From the IMG/VR virus record IMGVR_UViG_3300017714_000026, positions 1-45,303 of that record: a DNA stretch of 45,303 nucleotides. One strand, given 5' to 3'. Every line of letters begins with the position of its first letter. Position 1 is the stretch's first letter. The DNA comes from a virus. Below are positions 37,350 through 43,939 of this stretch, in pieces. A program made the position numbers and the translations under genes. The notes beneath the pieces were generated by a model, which saw nothing but the letters and a program-made list of their open reading frames with translations, did no database searches and had not been told where the DNA came from.

Positions 37350-37972
37350 TAGTTTCTAAGGCTAGAGGTACCACGAGTTGCTCTACGTGAGCGGGCTTGG
37401 ATAGATTTAGGCGAACGGATAATTGCCATACGGTTGCCAGTATTTGTTAATTCTGGTGCAGGTGGAGCAGCAATACTCATAGGAGTGTTAGGAGCGGGGG
37501 CCGGTAACATTGGCTCCTGCTGCCGCCTAGGGGCTTGTACGACAGGCATCTGTTGCTGCTTTGGCATATAAACGGGCTGATTCATCATCTCTTCCATCAG
37601 CTTCTGCTGTGTCTTAGCGTCAGCTAACTGATCGGCACGCATACGTTCATATTGTTCTTCTAGCTGCTTCTGTTGATCCCTAGACTGGCTTTCATATGTG
37701 TTCTTGTCGACCTGAGCGTAAATCCTGTCCATCTCAGATTGCTTATCAATATTATTAATGTCTAGATCTCTTGCAGCTCTCCTGAAGTATTTATCGCCCA
37801 TTGCATCATCGACACGATTCTTAAATACCTGTTCATTGATCTTTGCTAAATGTTTGTTCTTCTTAATCTTATTAATGCCAAGCTGTTGCTGCGCTCTAAA
37901 AATCTCAGGGTTAGCATTTATACCTTGATAAGGATTAACCTTCCTGGCTTTTGGTGGGGAGGGACTAGACAT
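37349..37972 (-). CDS. Gln/Met-rich putative virion protein in gp7.3 position
   Basis: This 207-residue protein has basic and Gln-rich helical segments (SRDQQKQLEEQYERMRADQL, AKTQQKLMEEMM), a Pro-rich linker and a C-terminus SPKSIQARSRRATRGTSSLR. That Arg-rich, Gly-Thr-Ser-Ser-Leu-Arg end is a motif seen in several tail-assembly proteins of podoviruses. In T7 the tail assembly protein gp7.3 precedes the portal, so this is its likely counterpart. Family assignment is by position and the tail motif only. Confidence 0.6.
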   Translation of the reverse strand: MSSPSPPKARKVNPYQGINANPEIFRAQQQLGINKIKKNKHLAKINEQVFKNRVDDAMGDKYFRRAARDLDINNIDKQSEMDRIYAQVDKNTYESQSRDQQKQLEEQYERMRADQLADAKTQQKLMEEMMNQPVYMPKQQQMPVVQAPRRQQEPMLPAPAPNTPMSIAAPPAPELTNTGNRMAIIRSPKSIQARSRRATRGTSSLRN

Positions 37973-38135
37973 TATTCATCTTAGATAAAATGTATTCCAC
38001 AACTGAACGTTGACCAGCTCGATACATAATCGTTCTGTTTTCGTCTGTAGGTGTGGGGTTGATCGGTGGATACATTTCCTCCAGCTCATCGACCAAGGCT
38101 TGGAGGTTCTTATTACCTGGCAGGATATTATCCAT
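37965..38135 (-). CDS. Small acidic protein between nrdB-like and virion genes
   Basis: This 56-residue ORF starts MDNILPGNKNLQALVDELEE, then MYPPINPTPTDENRTIMYRA, and ends YILSKMNNV. It overlaps the R2-like gene by 8 nt and the next gene by 8 nt, and fills a gap of otherwise unused sequence. The GQRSVVEYI segment with preceding helix is typical of small podoviral unknowns at the end of the replication cluster. Function unknown. Confidence 0.75.
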   Translation of the reverse strand: MDNILPGNKNLQALVDELEEMYPPINPTPTDENRTIMYRAGQRSVVEYILSKMNNV

Positions 38136-38847
38136 ACTTAGGGAGGTTTACATTTGAGGTCTCAAAAAAGCTGGGCATCCTAGCCCTTTGCGTTTCAGCA
38201 AGTCCTGCAGCCTTTCCAGAGGCGTAGAGGCTGTCGCTTTGTTTGAGCCAGAAGTCTTTGTCAAGGTACTTGTCCTCATTGGTTGATAGGCCATCCATCA
38301 CCCAAGACACGGTTGCCTTGCGTAGACGATTAAGGGCTGGGGTTGATACTTCGCCCAGGTCTTTTGCACACATAGCATGGAGAAGTACGTGGGTCTGTTC
38401 GTCTCGTGAGATATCGGCAGATATACTTCGCAAGAACATATCTCCATTAAATCTGAACAATGGGAGAAGTACAAAAAAGACTGAACGCTCCAGAATCGCC
38501 GTCTTGAGAATTGGATGTGACGGATCGCTGAGCCAAGCTTTGCGTATGTTTTGGGCTTCGCGTTCATACTTTGGGTTAGTCCCGTGAGCGTCAACGACGT
38601 AGCTAAGAGCAAGATCGTGTTTATCTTCATCAGCCATGTTTGATCGAAGAGCAGGAATGACACCAGGGTCATCAGGTAGATCCCGCTCTAAGCCTTGGGC
38701 AAGCATCTCCTTTACTGGTAATTCAAGAGTGCGAAGGGCTAGTGCCCTATAAATTGCATCTTCAGAGCCTGCTTTAAATTTTCCTTTTTCACCGGCAACG
38801 GGGGTCCAGGTCCTCTTACGGGACATCACTTTCAAATAGTTAGACAT
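38128..38847 (-). CDS. Ribonucleotide reductase small-subunit-like (R2, ferritin-like) protein
   Basis: This 239-residue protein follows the reductase gene with no gap. Ferritin-type metal ligands can be placed: Glu74-x-x-His77 in DEDKHDLAL, Glu120 in AILERSVFF, and Glu150-x-x-His153 in SRDEQTHVL; Glu42 may be the first ligand. The radical tyrosine that follows E-x-x-H in class Ia (His+4) is Leu81 here, so a tyrosyl radical at the usual site is impossible. The cyanophage Syn5 reductase has been reclassified as class I with an adjacent small subunit, and this pair looks the same. The protein is short (E. coli NrdB is 376). Function is inferred. Confidence 0.7.
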   Translation of the reverse strand: MSNYLKVMSRKRTWTPVAGEKGKFKAGSEDAIYRALALRTLELPVKEMLAQGLERDLPDDPGVIPALRSNMADEDKHDLALSYVVDAHGTNPKYEREAQNIRKAWLSDPSHPILKTAILERSVFFVLLPLFRFNGDMFLRSISADISRDEQTHVLLHAMCAKDLGEVSTPALNRLRKATVSWVMDGLSTNEDKYLDKDFWLKQSDSLYASGKAAGLAETQRARMPSFFETSNVNLPKYG

Positions 38848-40233
38848 TTACTCAGCACAAGATGAACAAAGAAGAGGATCATCTTCGGTATCAAAACCAA
38901 AGAGATCTGCGTAGTCGTCTCCCTCTAGCAATGACGCAGCATCATCCTTGCGGAGTGTGTCTGGATTTACTTGCAAAGAGTAATAAATAGAGGTTTGGGG
39001 AGAGTCAAACCAATCATTAATAAATTTATCGTCGTATGTAATTACATCGCTCCAAGTGTTGAAACTATAGCCATGGAACAAATTTGTATCCTCAAAGGTA
39101 CGGCAGATCTCGTCTGCGACCAACCGGTATGTGTCCCATCCTACCGAACTCGCAATTTCGACAGGACCGTAGTCGAAAGATGCAACACCATGCGTGTCAC
39201 TATCTCTATCGACATGCCTACTAATAGGAGGAGCAATCTCAGGCGCTGTTGTATATCCATCAAGATCTTTGTAGCGGTATGAACAGCTAGCTGTAGGGGC
39301 AATGGTAAACGCTCTTTCCATTTTATTAACCCGAGCAATTTGTGCGGCTGTTGATACAGCTCGAACCCACTCTCTTGCCATAATAATTGCAGGAGTGATG
39401 TCTGTATCTGTTCCGTCATTAACTGCCTTAAGCGCCTCACCGAATTGAAGATAGGAAACACCATGAATACGAAGAAAGTTAGCTAAACCCAAAACACCTA
39501 GACCTACCTGGCGATCTTTCCAGGAAGGTAGATATTCACCAGTATCTCCAACCCCTGTCTTGCCATGTAGCTCACAAAGCTGGGACATACCTGCAGTAAA
39601 AGCAGGAACTAAGTCCTCTATATTACATTGACCGAGCTGAATGTGTTGTAGCAAACAAGTACCGCGTGAAGGAATTTTGATCTCCAAACATACATTACCA
39701 AAAAGTCTATTACCAAACCTATCATAGGTAATCTTGTTTAACCAAATATCACCAGATTGGATAGCTTTAAGGATTTTATTTCTTAATGGCTTTGACAAGG
39801 TATTCCAAGATTCACGGGTTACATCAATACATTTTTTAACCCAAGGTAGATCTTTACGTGGTGCATCTACAAACTCTTCGATATCATCATGCGTGGCGTC
39901 AATATGAATAACTACTGCGCCCCCCTTATAAAATCCTCCTCTGCGTAAAGTTTCATTAAGTCCACTGTATATCCTTGCAAACGACACTGGGCCTGAAGAG
40001 CAGAGACCCTTTCCATTCTCTGTACCCCTTGGACGGAGTTCAGATAAATGAACAGCGACTCCCGCGGCATTCCGTAGGGCGTGGCTGACGAAAGTCCAGC
40101 TCGCTTGTATTCCATCGGCTCCCTCCATGGAGTCACTAACATTAATACAGGTGCATGAGACAGGTAATTTATTATCTGGATTGTCGAGCCAATCTTGTAC
40201 TCGACCGGTGCGGGCAATAAAACGATCAGTCAT
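38848..40233 (-). CDS. Ribonucleotide reductase large subunit, short class I-like
   Basis: This 461-residue enzyme makes dNTPs from ribonucleotides for phage DNA. Visible: the substrate Cys in PVSCTCINVSD (27), the finger loop GNVCLEI with Asn180, Cys182 and Glu184, the phosphate-binding PTASCSYRYK, a YY dyad (417-418) in TSIYYSL that in class I relays the radical from the small subunit, and a C-terminal CSSC (456-459) for reduction. The YY dyad and adjacent R2-like gene favour class I over the class II label such proteins often receive. The ATP cone and N-terminal helical region of full-length NrdA are missing. Confidence 0.87.
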   Translation of the reverse strand: MTDRFIARTGRVQDWLDNPDNKLPVSCTCINVSDSMEGADGIQASWTFVSHALRNAAGVAVHLSELRPRGTENGKGLCSSGPVSFARIYSGLNETLRRGGFYKGGAVVIHIDATHDDIEEFVDAPRKDLPWVKKCIDVTRESWNTLSKPLRNKILKAIQSGDIWLNKITYDRFGNRLFGNVCLEIKIPSRGTCLLQHIQLGQCNIEDLVPAFTAGMSQLCELHGKTGVGDTGEYLPSWKDRQVGLGVLGLANFLRIHGVSYLQFGEALKAVNDGTDTDITPAIIMAREWVRAVSTAAQIARVNKMERAFTIAPTASCSYRYKDLDGYTTAPEIAPPISRHVDRDSDTHGVASFDYGPVEIASSVGWDTYRLVADEICRTFEDTNLFHGYSFNTWSDVITYDDKFINDWFDSPQTSIYYSLQVNPDTLRKDDAASLLEGDDYADLFGFDTEDDPLLCSSCAE

Positions 40234-40616
40234 TAAACAAGGTCAATAAGGGTGGGTTTTTTGTAGTTTGGGCCTTTGATTACCTTTCCGTCCTCTCGTT
40301 TAATCGGTTTCAGATCATCATCGAGTTTGGATAGGTTGGATTGATGCACACGAGTCAAGGCCTCATCTAGATCCCAGCCTGCGGTAGCGGAATACTGGTA
40401 AGCCACATACACCAAATCAGCCAATTCTTTAAGACAGGCTTCTCTTGATCGTTGGTTCTGTAGATATTCATTAGCCTCACAGTGTGCCTCGAGAAACTCT
40501 TCGTATTCCTCAGAGATCAAACGCTGCTGCATCACTAAGGTAGAGGGACTGAAGTGATTGATCGGTTGTCCCATCAGCTTCCTGAAGGTCACTGCTTCTT
40601 TCTGGTGCTCGTACAT
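40233..40616 (-). CDS. MazG-like nucleotide pyrophosphohydrolase
   Basis: This 127-residue protein matches the all-alpha NTP pyrophosphatase pattern: VTFRKLMGQPINHF, then LISEEYEEFLEAHCE with the E-E-x-x-E metal motif, and CLKELADLVYVAYQ with the E-x-x-D of the second helix. Such proteins hydrolyse NTPs or (p)ppGpp; in cyanophages they may tune host nucleotide pools. The stop overlaps the reductase ATG (TAATG). The 5' end overlaps the DUF3310 gene by 107 nt in another frame. Confidence 0.87.
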   Translation of the reverse strand: MYEHQKEAVTFRKLMGQPINHFSPSTLVMQQRLISEEYEEFLEAHCEANEYLQNQRSREACLKELADLVYVAYQYSATAGWDLDEALTRVHQSNLSKLDDDLKPIKREDGKVIKGPNYKKPTLIDLV

Positions 40617-40806
40617 CTTTAAGGGCTCGGTTTAGGTATGCGATGGCTTTGCGAAGGTCATCTTCGCGGGATTCTCCTGGTTTGGCACCAGCACGGCACA
40701 CGTACTTGATGACGTTGCCTAGTAGATAATCCATGTCTTGGTCAACAATGAAGTCCCAGACCTCAATCTTTCCAAGTTGATAATGATCAGGACTATGCTT
40801 CGACAT
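40510..40806 (-). CDS. DUF3310 protein
   Basis: This 98-residue protein reads SPDHYQLGKIEVWDFIVDQD, then YLLGNVIKYVCRAGAKPG, then EDDLRKAIAYLNRAL, the complete DUF3310 signature. The domain also occurs in T7 gp1.7, a nucleotide kinase. Residues after about 68 look less conserved (an acidic Ser/Leu tail) and overlap the MazG gene. It sits in the nucleotide-metabolism cluster, consistent with a role there. Confidence 0.87.
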   Translation of the reverse strand: MSKHSPDHYQLGKIEVWDFIVDQDMDYLLGNVIKYVCRAGAKPGESREDDLRKAIAYLNRALKDVRAPERSSDLQEADGTTDQSLQSLYLSDAAAFDL

Positions 40807-41530
40807 TTGGTGTGATGAGGATAGGCGTTTGCTTTTCGGTGTCCCAGTCTTCCGTCTGGAGGATCCGGGCTAGGCGGAGATTACGGAGGGCGTCGTCGTA
40901 TGTAAGTCCTGCATTTTTAAATGCATCAACAACAGCAGGCCAGTAATCACCTTTAGCTTTGTCAAGGATTATCCCGGCACGTTTTGGGCCAACGCCGATA
41001 CATCCGGCATAGCCATCTGTACTGTCACCTGTCAAAGTTTGCTCGTAGAGTTTTCGCTCAGCATCTGCTGGATCAACAGTCCACTCTTCTTTAAGGTTGT
41101 AAAGACGGCATGGTATTTGTTGTAGATCCTTATCAGGAGAGATTAGAACAAAGTTGGTGAACTCACCAGATGTAGCAGCAATACCTAACGCATCATCAGC
41201 TTCTAAGTTTGGGATAATGATTGATGGATAAGTTTCCATCCCCCAGTTCTTAAGCTTTAGATAACCGCAAGGCTTCCTTTTTGTCCTGTTTCCTTTGTAG
41301 CTTGGGTCAATCTGTTTCCTGAAATTTTTAGTGTCAGTGAAATAAAGAGTTAGATCATCAGAGTCAAACCTTGTTGTCAGCTTATTTATCTCTTGTTTGA
41401 CAATCTGTTTACCTCGCTTGAAGTCACCAACAATGACAGTCAGATCAGGGTTGTACTCCTGCTCCTCTTCTGCCGCTGATGCTGCTCGATACCAGAAAAA
41501 GTCTGCATCGATTAATAGCTTAGTCTGCAT
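40793..41530 (-). CDS. 5'-3' exonuclease (T7 gp6-like)
   Basis: This protein of 245 residues from the ATG at 41530 (259 from the ATG at 41572) is a FEN-type exonuclease that removes RNA primers and degrades host DNA. Motifs: LLIDADFFWYRAA with the first Asp, the flap-binding region YKGNRTKRKP, LEADDALGIAA with Glu and two Asp, VLISPDKDLQQIP, then GDSTDGYAGCIGVGPKRAG as helix-hairpin-helix with Asp ligands. The shorter start is preferred because the sequence there reads MQTKLLIDADFF and a CACTTCCACT element lies just upstream. It overlaps the nuclease gene upstream by 11 nt. Confidence 0.9.
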   Translation of the reverse strand: MQTKLLIDADFFWYRAASAAEEEQEYNPDLTVIVGDFKRGKQIVKQEINKLTTRFDSDDLTLYFTDTKNFRKQIDPSYKGNRTKRKPCGYLKLKNWGMETYPSIIIPNLEADDALGIAATSGEFTNFVLISPDKDLQQIPCRLYNLKEEWTVDPADAERKLYEQTLTGDSTDGYAGCIGVGPKRAGIILDKAKGDYWPAVVDAFKNAGLTYDDALRNLRLARILQTEDWDTEKQTPILITPNVEA

Positions 41531-41963
41531 TGGTTGGTTGAGTGGAAGTGGTTTTGTAATAGCGGTTGTCATTGGCCCAAAAGTCTTCCCATCCGCTAGG
41601 GATGCGGCCTTGAACCCAGCTCACCTCCCAATCAGCGATATCCCCCTTAGGGGTTACTGCTACTGGATAGACAGGTTCTTTAACCGTAAATGCGTTGGCG
41701 CATTTCCAGCTCCCCTGGCTCCAGGTGCGGCATTTAACGTCTACCTGTAATAGGCCAAGTTTTGGATGGATAATGACAATATCAGTAGGCCCAGTGCAAC
41801 CGACATTTTGAAAGACTTCACAGCCTTTCCAGTGGGATAACAACTTGACGTACTGCTCGGCTATGTCTCCAAGTCGGTTAGGGCTAATGACAGTCGGCCC
41901 AGGAATTTCCGATCTTATATTCAGAGTCGAGAGCGCATCGGAAACGAAATTGGTGTTGAACAT
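41520..41963 (-). CDS. PD-(D/E)XK nuclease-like protein
   Basis: This 147-residue protein reads NRLGDIAEQYVKLLSHWKGC, then VGCTGPTDIVIIHPKLGLLQ, then VDVKCRTW. The Glu in the first helix, Asp in PTDIV and D-x-K in VDVK form the PD-(D/E)XK nuclease core seen in archaeal-type resolvases and related enzymes. It lies between the DNA polymerase and the 5' exonuclease. The ATG lies 80 nt inside the polymerase gene; no better start exists downstream, so a true long overlap or a rare start is possible. Exact substrate unknown. Confidence 0.72.
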   Translation of the reverse strand: MFNTNFVSDALSTLNIRSEIPGPTVISPNRLGDIAEQYVKLLSHWKGCEVFQNVGCTGPTDIVIIHPKLGLLQVDVKCRTWSQGSWKCANAFTVKEPVYPVAVTPKGDIADWEVSWVQGRIPSGWEDFWANDNRYYKTTSTQPTNAD

Positions 41964-43635
41964 CTTTCATTGCGTAAGTGGTGATTTCGCCAGCCTGCTC
42001 TGCTTGGCTAGGTGCAACGGATAGCTGAACCTCGTCGTGGATAAAACCCAAAGGGGTGTAATCGATGCCAGCTTCCTGCAACATCTCGTTAATTCGTAAT
42101 AACCAGGCCTTGCACAAAACAGCGCCCATTGACTGCAAGCAGTAATTAAGAGCTGCATGACGTTTACCTTGTAGTCGTATAGGCCGACCATCAAGACCTC
42201 TAAGTACATCAGTCTCGGCTCTACTTTGGATTGCTTTGTTTAACTCTGCAAATCCATCTAGGTCATCCATAATACGTTTACGGATTTCCTTGCCTTTAGC
42301 TGTTGCTTTACTCTTTGATGCACCGGCAACAGTGCCAATCTTGTTATCACCACCGCCATAAATCATCGAATAAGTTACACCCTTCGATGTAGATCTGTCG
42401 GTTCCGTAGATACTGGCTAGCTTACTGTGGATGTCGCCTTCAACAACTTCTTTGGCAAACTTGCCTCCATCAAAGGGGTGCAATATATGCCCTAAGCATC
42501 GAAGTTCGAGGCCAGAAGCATCACATCCGACCTGTACTCTGCCCTTACCTGGGTAGAATAATTCACGATAATCATGGGCAGACGGGGTCTGCGCTAAATT
42601 TGGCCCAACATGGCAATTTCTGCCGGTATTTGTGTTAAGGAAGCAGGAATGATGAATCTTACCTTTCCTCTCTTTCTTCAGCCAAGCATTCTTGCCGTCT
42701 GACAATTGGCCTAGGTGTTTCTGAAGTTCAAGAATACGGGCAAACTTAAGAGCTTCTTCCGTACCGACTTCACGGAGGACCGTGTCGTCAATCTTGGCTC
42801 TACCTGATGCTGTTCTTTCTGTTGGTTCCCAGCCCCTAAAAGTTTCAAAAGCGAATGCAATGTGATCCCGGCTTGTAGGACTAAACTCTTTTAATTTACA
42901 CATTGCACTACCCTCGTGGTAACCCTGTGTTGAGTTATTGCGTTTGGGTGTGAACAATCCTCCATTAACAAAGAGGAAGGTGTTTCGCATCTCGTCTGAA
43001 AGTGCGTCGAGCTTTGTCCGTAAGCGAGACTCAAGTTGATGTGCTTTATCTACATCGAAAGGCCAACCCTCTCGTTCTTGCCATGCCATGAGGTGGGCAA
43101 CACGGTGCTCGGTGTCAATGCAATCCTTATATAGTTCGAGTTTGGGCTCAAACATTGCAGCAACTTTGCAACTGACAACAACATCCTGTTGGCAGTAAAG
43201 ACCCATCTCAGGGGTATATACTGACCAATCGCCATCAAGACTTTTCCCAAACTCCGACTTGTGAACGTTGAGACGATGCCCCCACGACTCGAGTGAATGA
43301 CGCCCATATAAGTTGGCGGGCATGTTAGCTGGGCGCGAACGGAAGTCACGCGCCAAGATGTCCGTGAAAAAGAGCCGGGAGAGAATGAGAGTGTCATAAG
43401 TCGTCCCTTGATAGGACCAAGTGGGGTAGATTTTTCGGATAGCTTCATAGTCAAATCCAAGCAGGTTGTGCCCCCATAATTGATCTGCAGTGAGCAGAAA
43501 GTCCAGGCCTTCTTTGACATCACCATTGAACCAAAAATGTTTCTCATTAGTGTCTAGGTCTTGAGCAGCAATACAGTGGATTTTTGTCAGGTCTTTAAGA
43601 AGACCATCTGTTTCAATGTCGAAAGCTAATCTCAT
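41884..43635 (-). CDS. DNA polymerase, family A (T7 gp5-like)
   Basis: This 583-residue replicative polymerase starts MRLAFDIETDGLL with the 3'-5' exonuclease Asp6 and Glu8. Motif A is VGCDASGLELRCLG with Asp372; motif B is TSKGVTYSMIYGGG with Lys418 and, at the position equivalent to E. coli Phe762, Tyr422; motif C is FIHDEVQL with Asp534. The T7 thioredoxin-binding loop cannot be placed with confidence. It is shorter than T7 gp5 (704), as is common in this group. It overlaps the thioredoxin-like gene by 4 nt, suggesting coupled synthesis of the two. Confidence 0.96.
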   Translation of the reverse strand: MRLAFDIETDGLLKDLTKIHCIAAQDLDTNEKHFWFNGDVKEGLDFLLTADQLWGHNLLGFDYEAIRKIYPTWSYQGTTYDTLILSRLFFTDILARDFRSRPANMPANLYGRHSLESWGHRLNVHKSEFGKSLDGDWSVYTPEMGLYCQQDVVVSCKVAAMFEPKLELYKDCIDTEHRVAHLMAWQEREGWPFDVDKAHQLESRLRTKLDALSDEMRNTFLFVNGGLFTPKRNNSTQGYHEGSAMCKLKEFSPTSRDHIAFAFETFRGWEPTERTASGRAKIDDTVLREVGTEEALKFARILELQKHLGQLSDGKNAWLKKERKGKIHHSCFLNTNTGRNCHVGPNLAQTPSAHDYRELFYPGKGRVQVGCDASGLELRCLGHILHPFDGGKFAKEVVEGDIHSKLASIYGTDRSTSKGVTYSMIYGGGDNKIGTVAGASKSKATAKGKEIRKRIMDDLDGFAELNKAIQSRAETDVLRGLDGRPIRLQGKRHAALNYCLQSMGAVLCKAWLLRINEMLQEAGIDYTPLGFIHDEVQLSVAPSQAEQAGEITTYAMKDVQHQFRFRCALDSEYKIGNSWADCH

Positions 43636-43925
43636 TTGGCGTTAGAACGCAGTGCAATAAGAATGCCTTTTAAATTGTTGCGTATTTGCTTGCCACCTGT
43701 AACTCGATCAAGTTCAACTCCATTGGGACCAACAATTAGGAGGACTGGATAAAGAGATAGGTCATAAGACTCAACTAAGGCTGAGTGGTTTTTTCTATCC
43801 ATCACAGAGATGTAGTTGCCTAAGTCGTTATCCGACTCAAACACCTCGCGAAGATAGTCTTTTGTTTGGGTGCAGGGGAGGCAGGCTTCTTGCGTAAAAA
43901 GGACTGCGTGGTTTGCTGTGGTCAT
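43632..43925 (-). CDS. Thioredoxin/glutaredoxin-like protein
   Basis: This 97-residue protein has the start of a thioredoxin fold: NHAVLFTQEACLPCTQTKDY, with the redox pair Cys-Leu-Pro-Cys, then a helix, and YPVLLIVGPNGVELDRVTGG containing the cis-Pro. T7 polymerase borrows host thioredoxin as processivity factor; here a redox protein is encoded directly before the polymerase with a 4-nt overlap. It could serve that role or reduce the CSSC tail of ribonucleotide reductase. The frame extends to a TTG at 43943, but the ATG at 43925 is preferred. Confidence 0.82.
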   Translation of the reverse strand: MTTANHAVLFTQEACLPCTQTKDYLREVFESDNDLGNYISVMDRKNHSALVESYDLSLYPVLLIVGPNGVELDRVTGGKQIRNNLKGILIALRSNAK

Positions 43926-43939
43926 TTCGATAGCGATTT

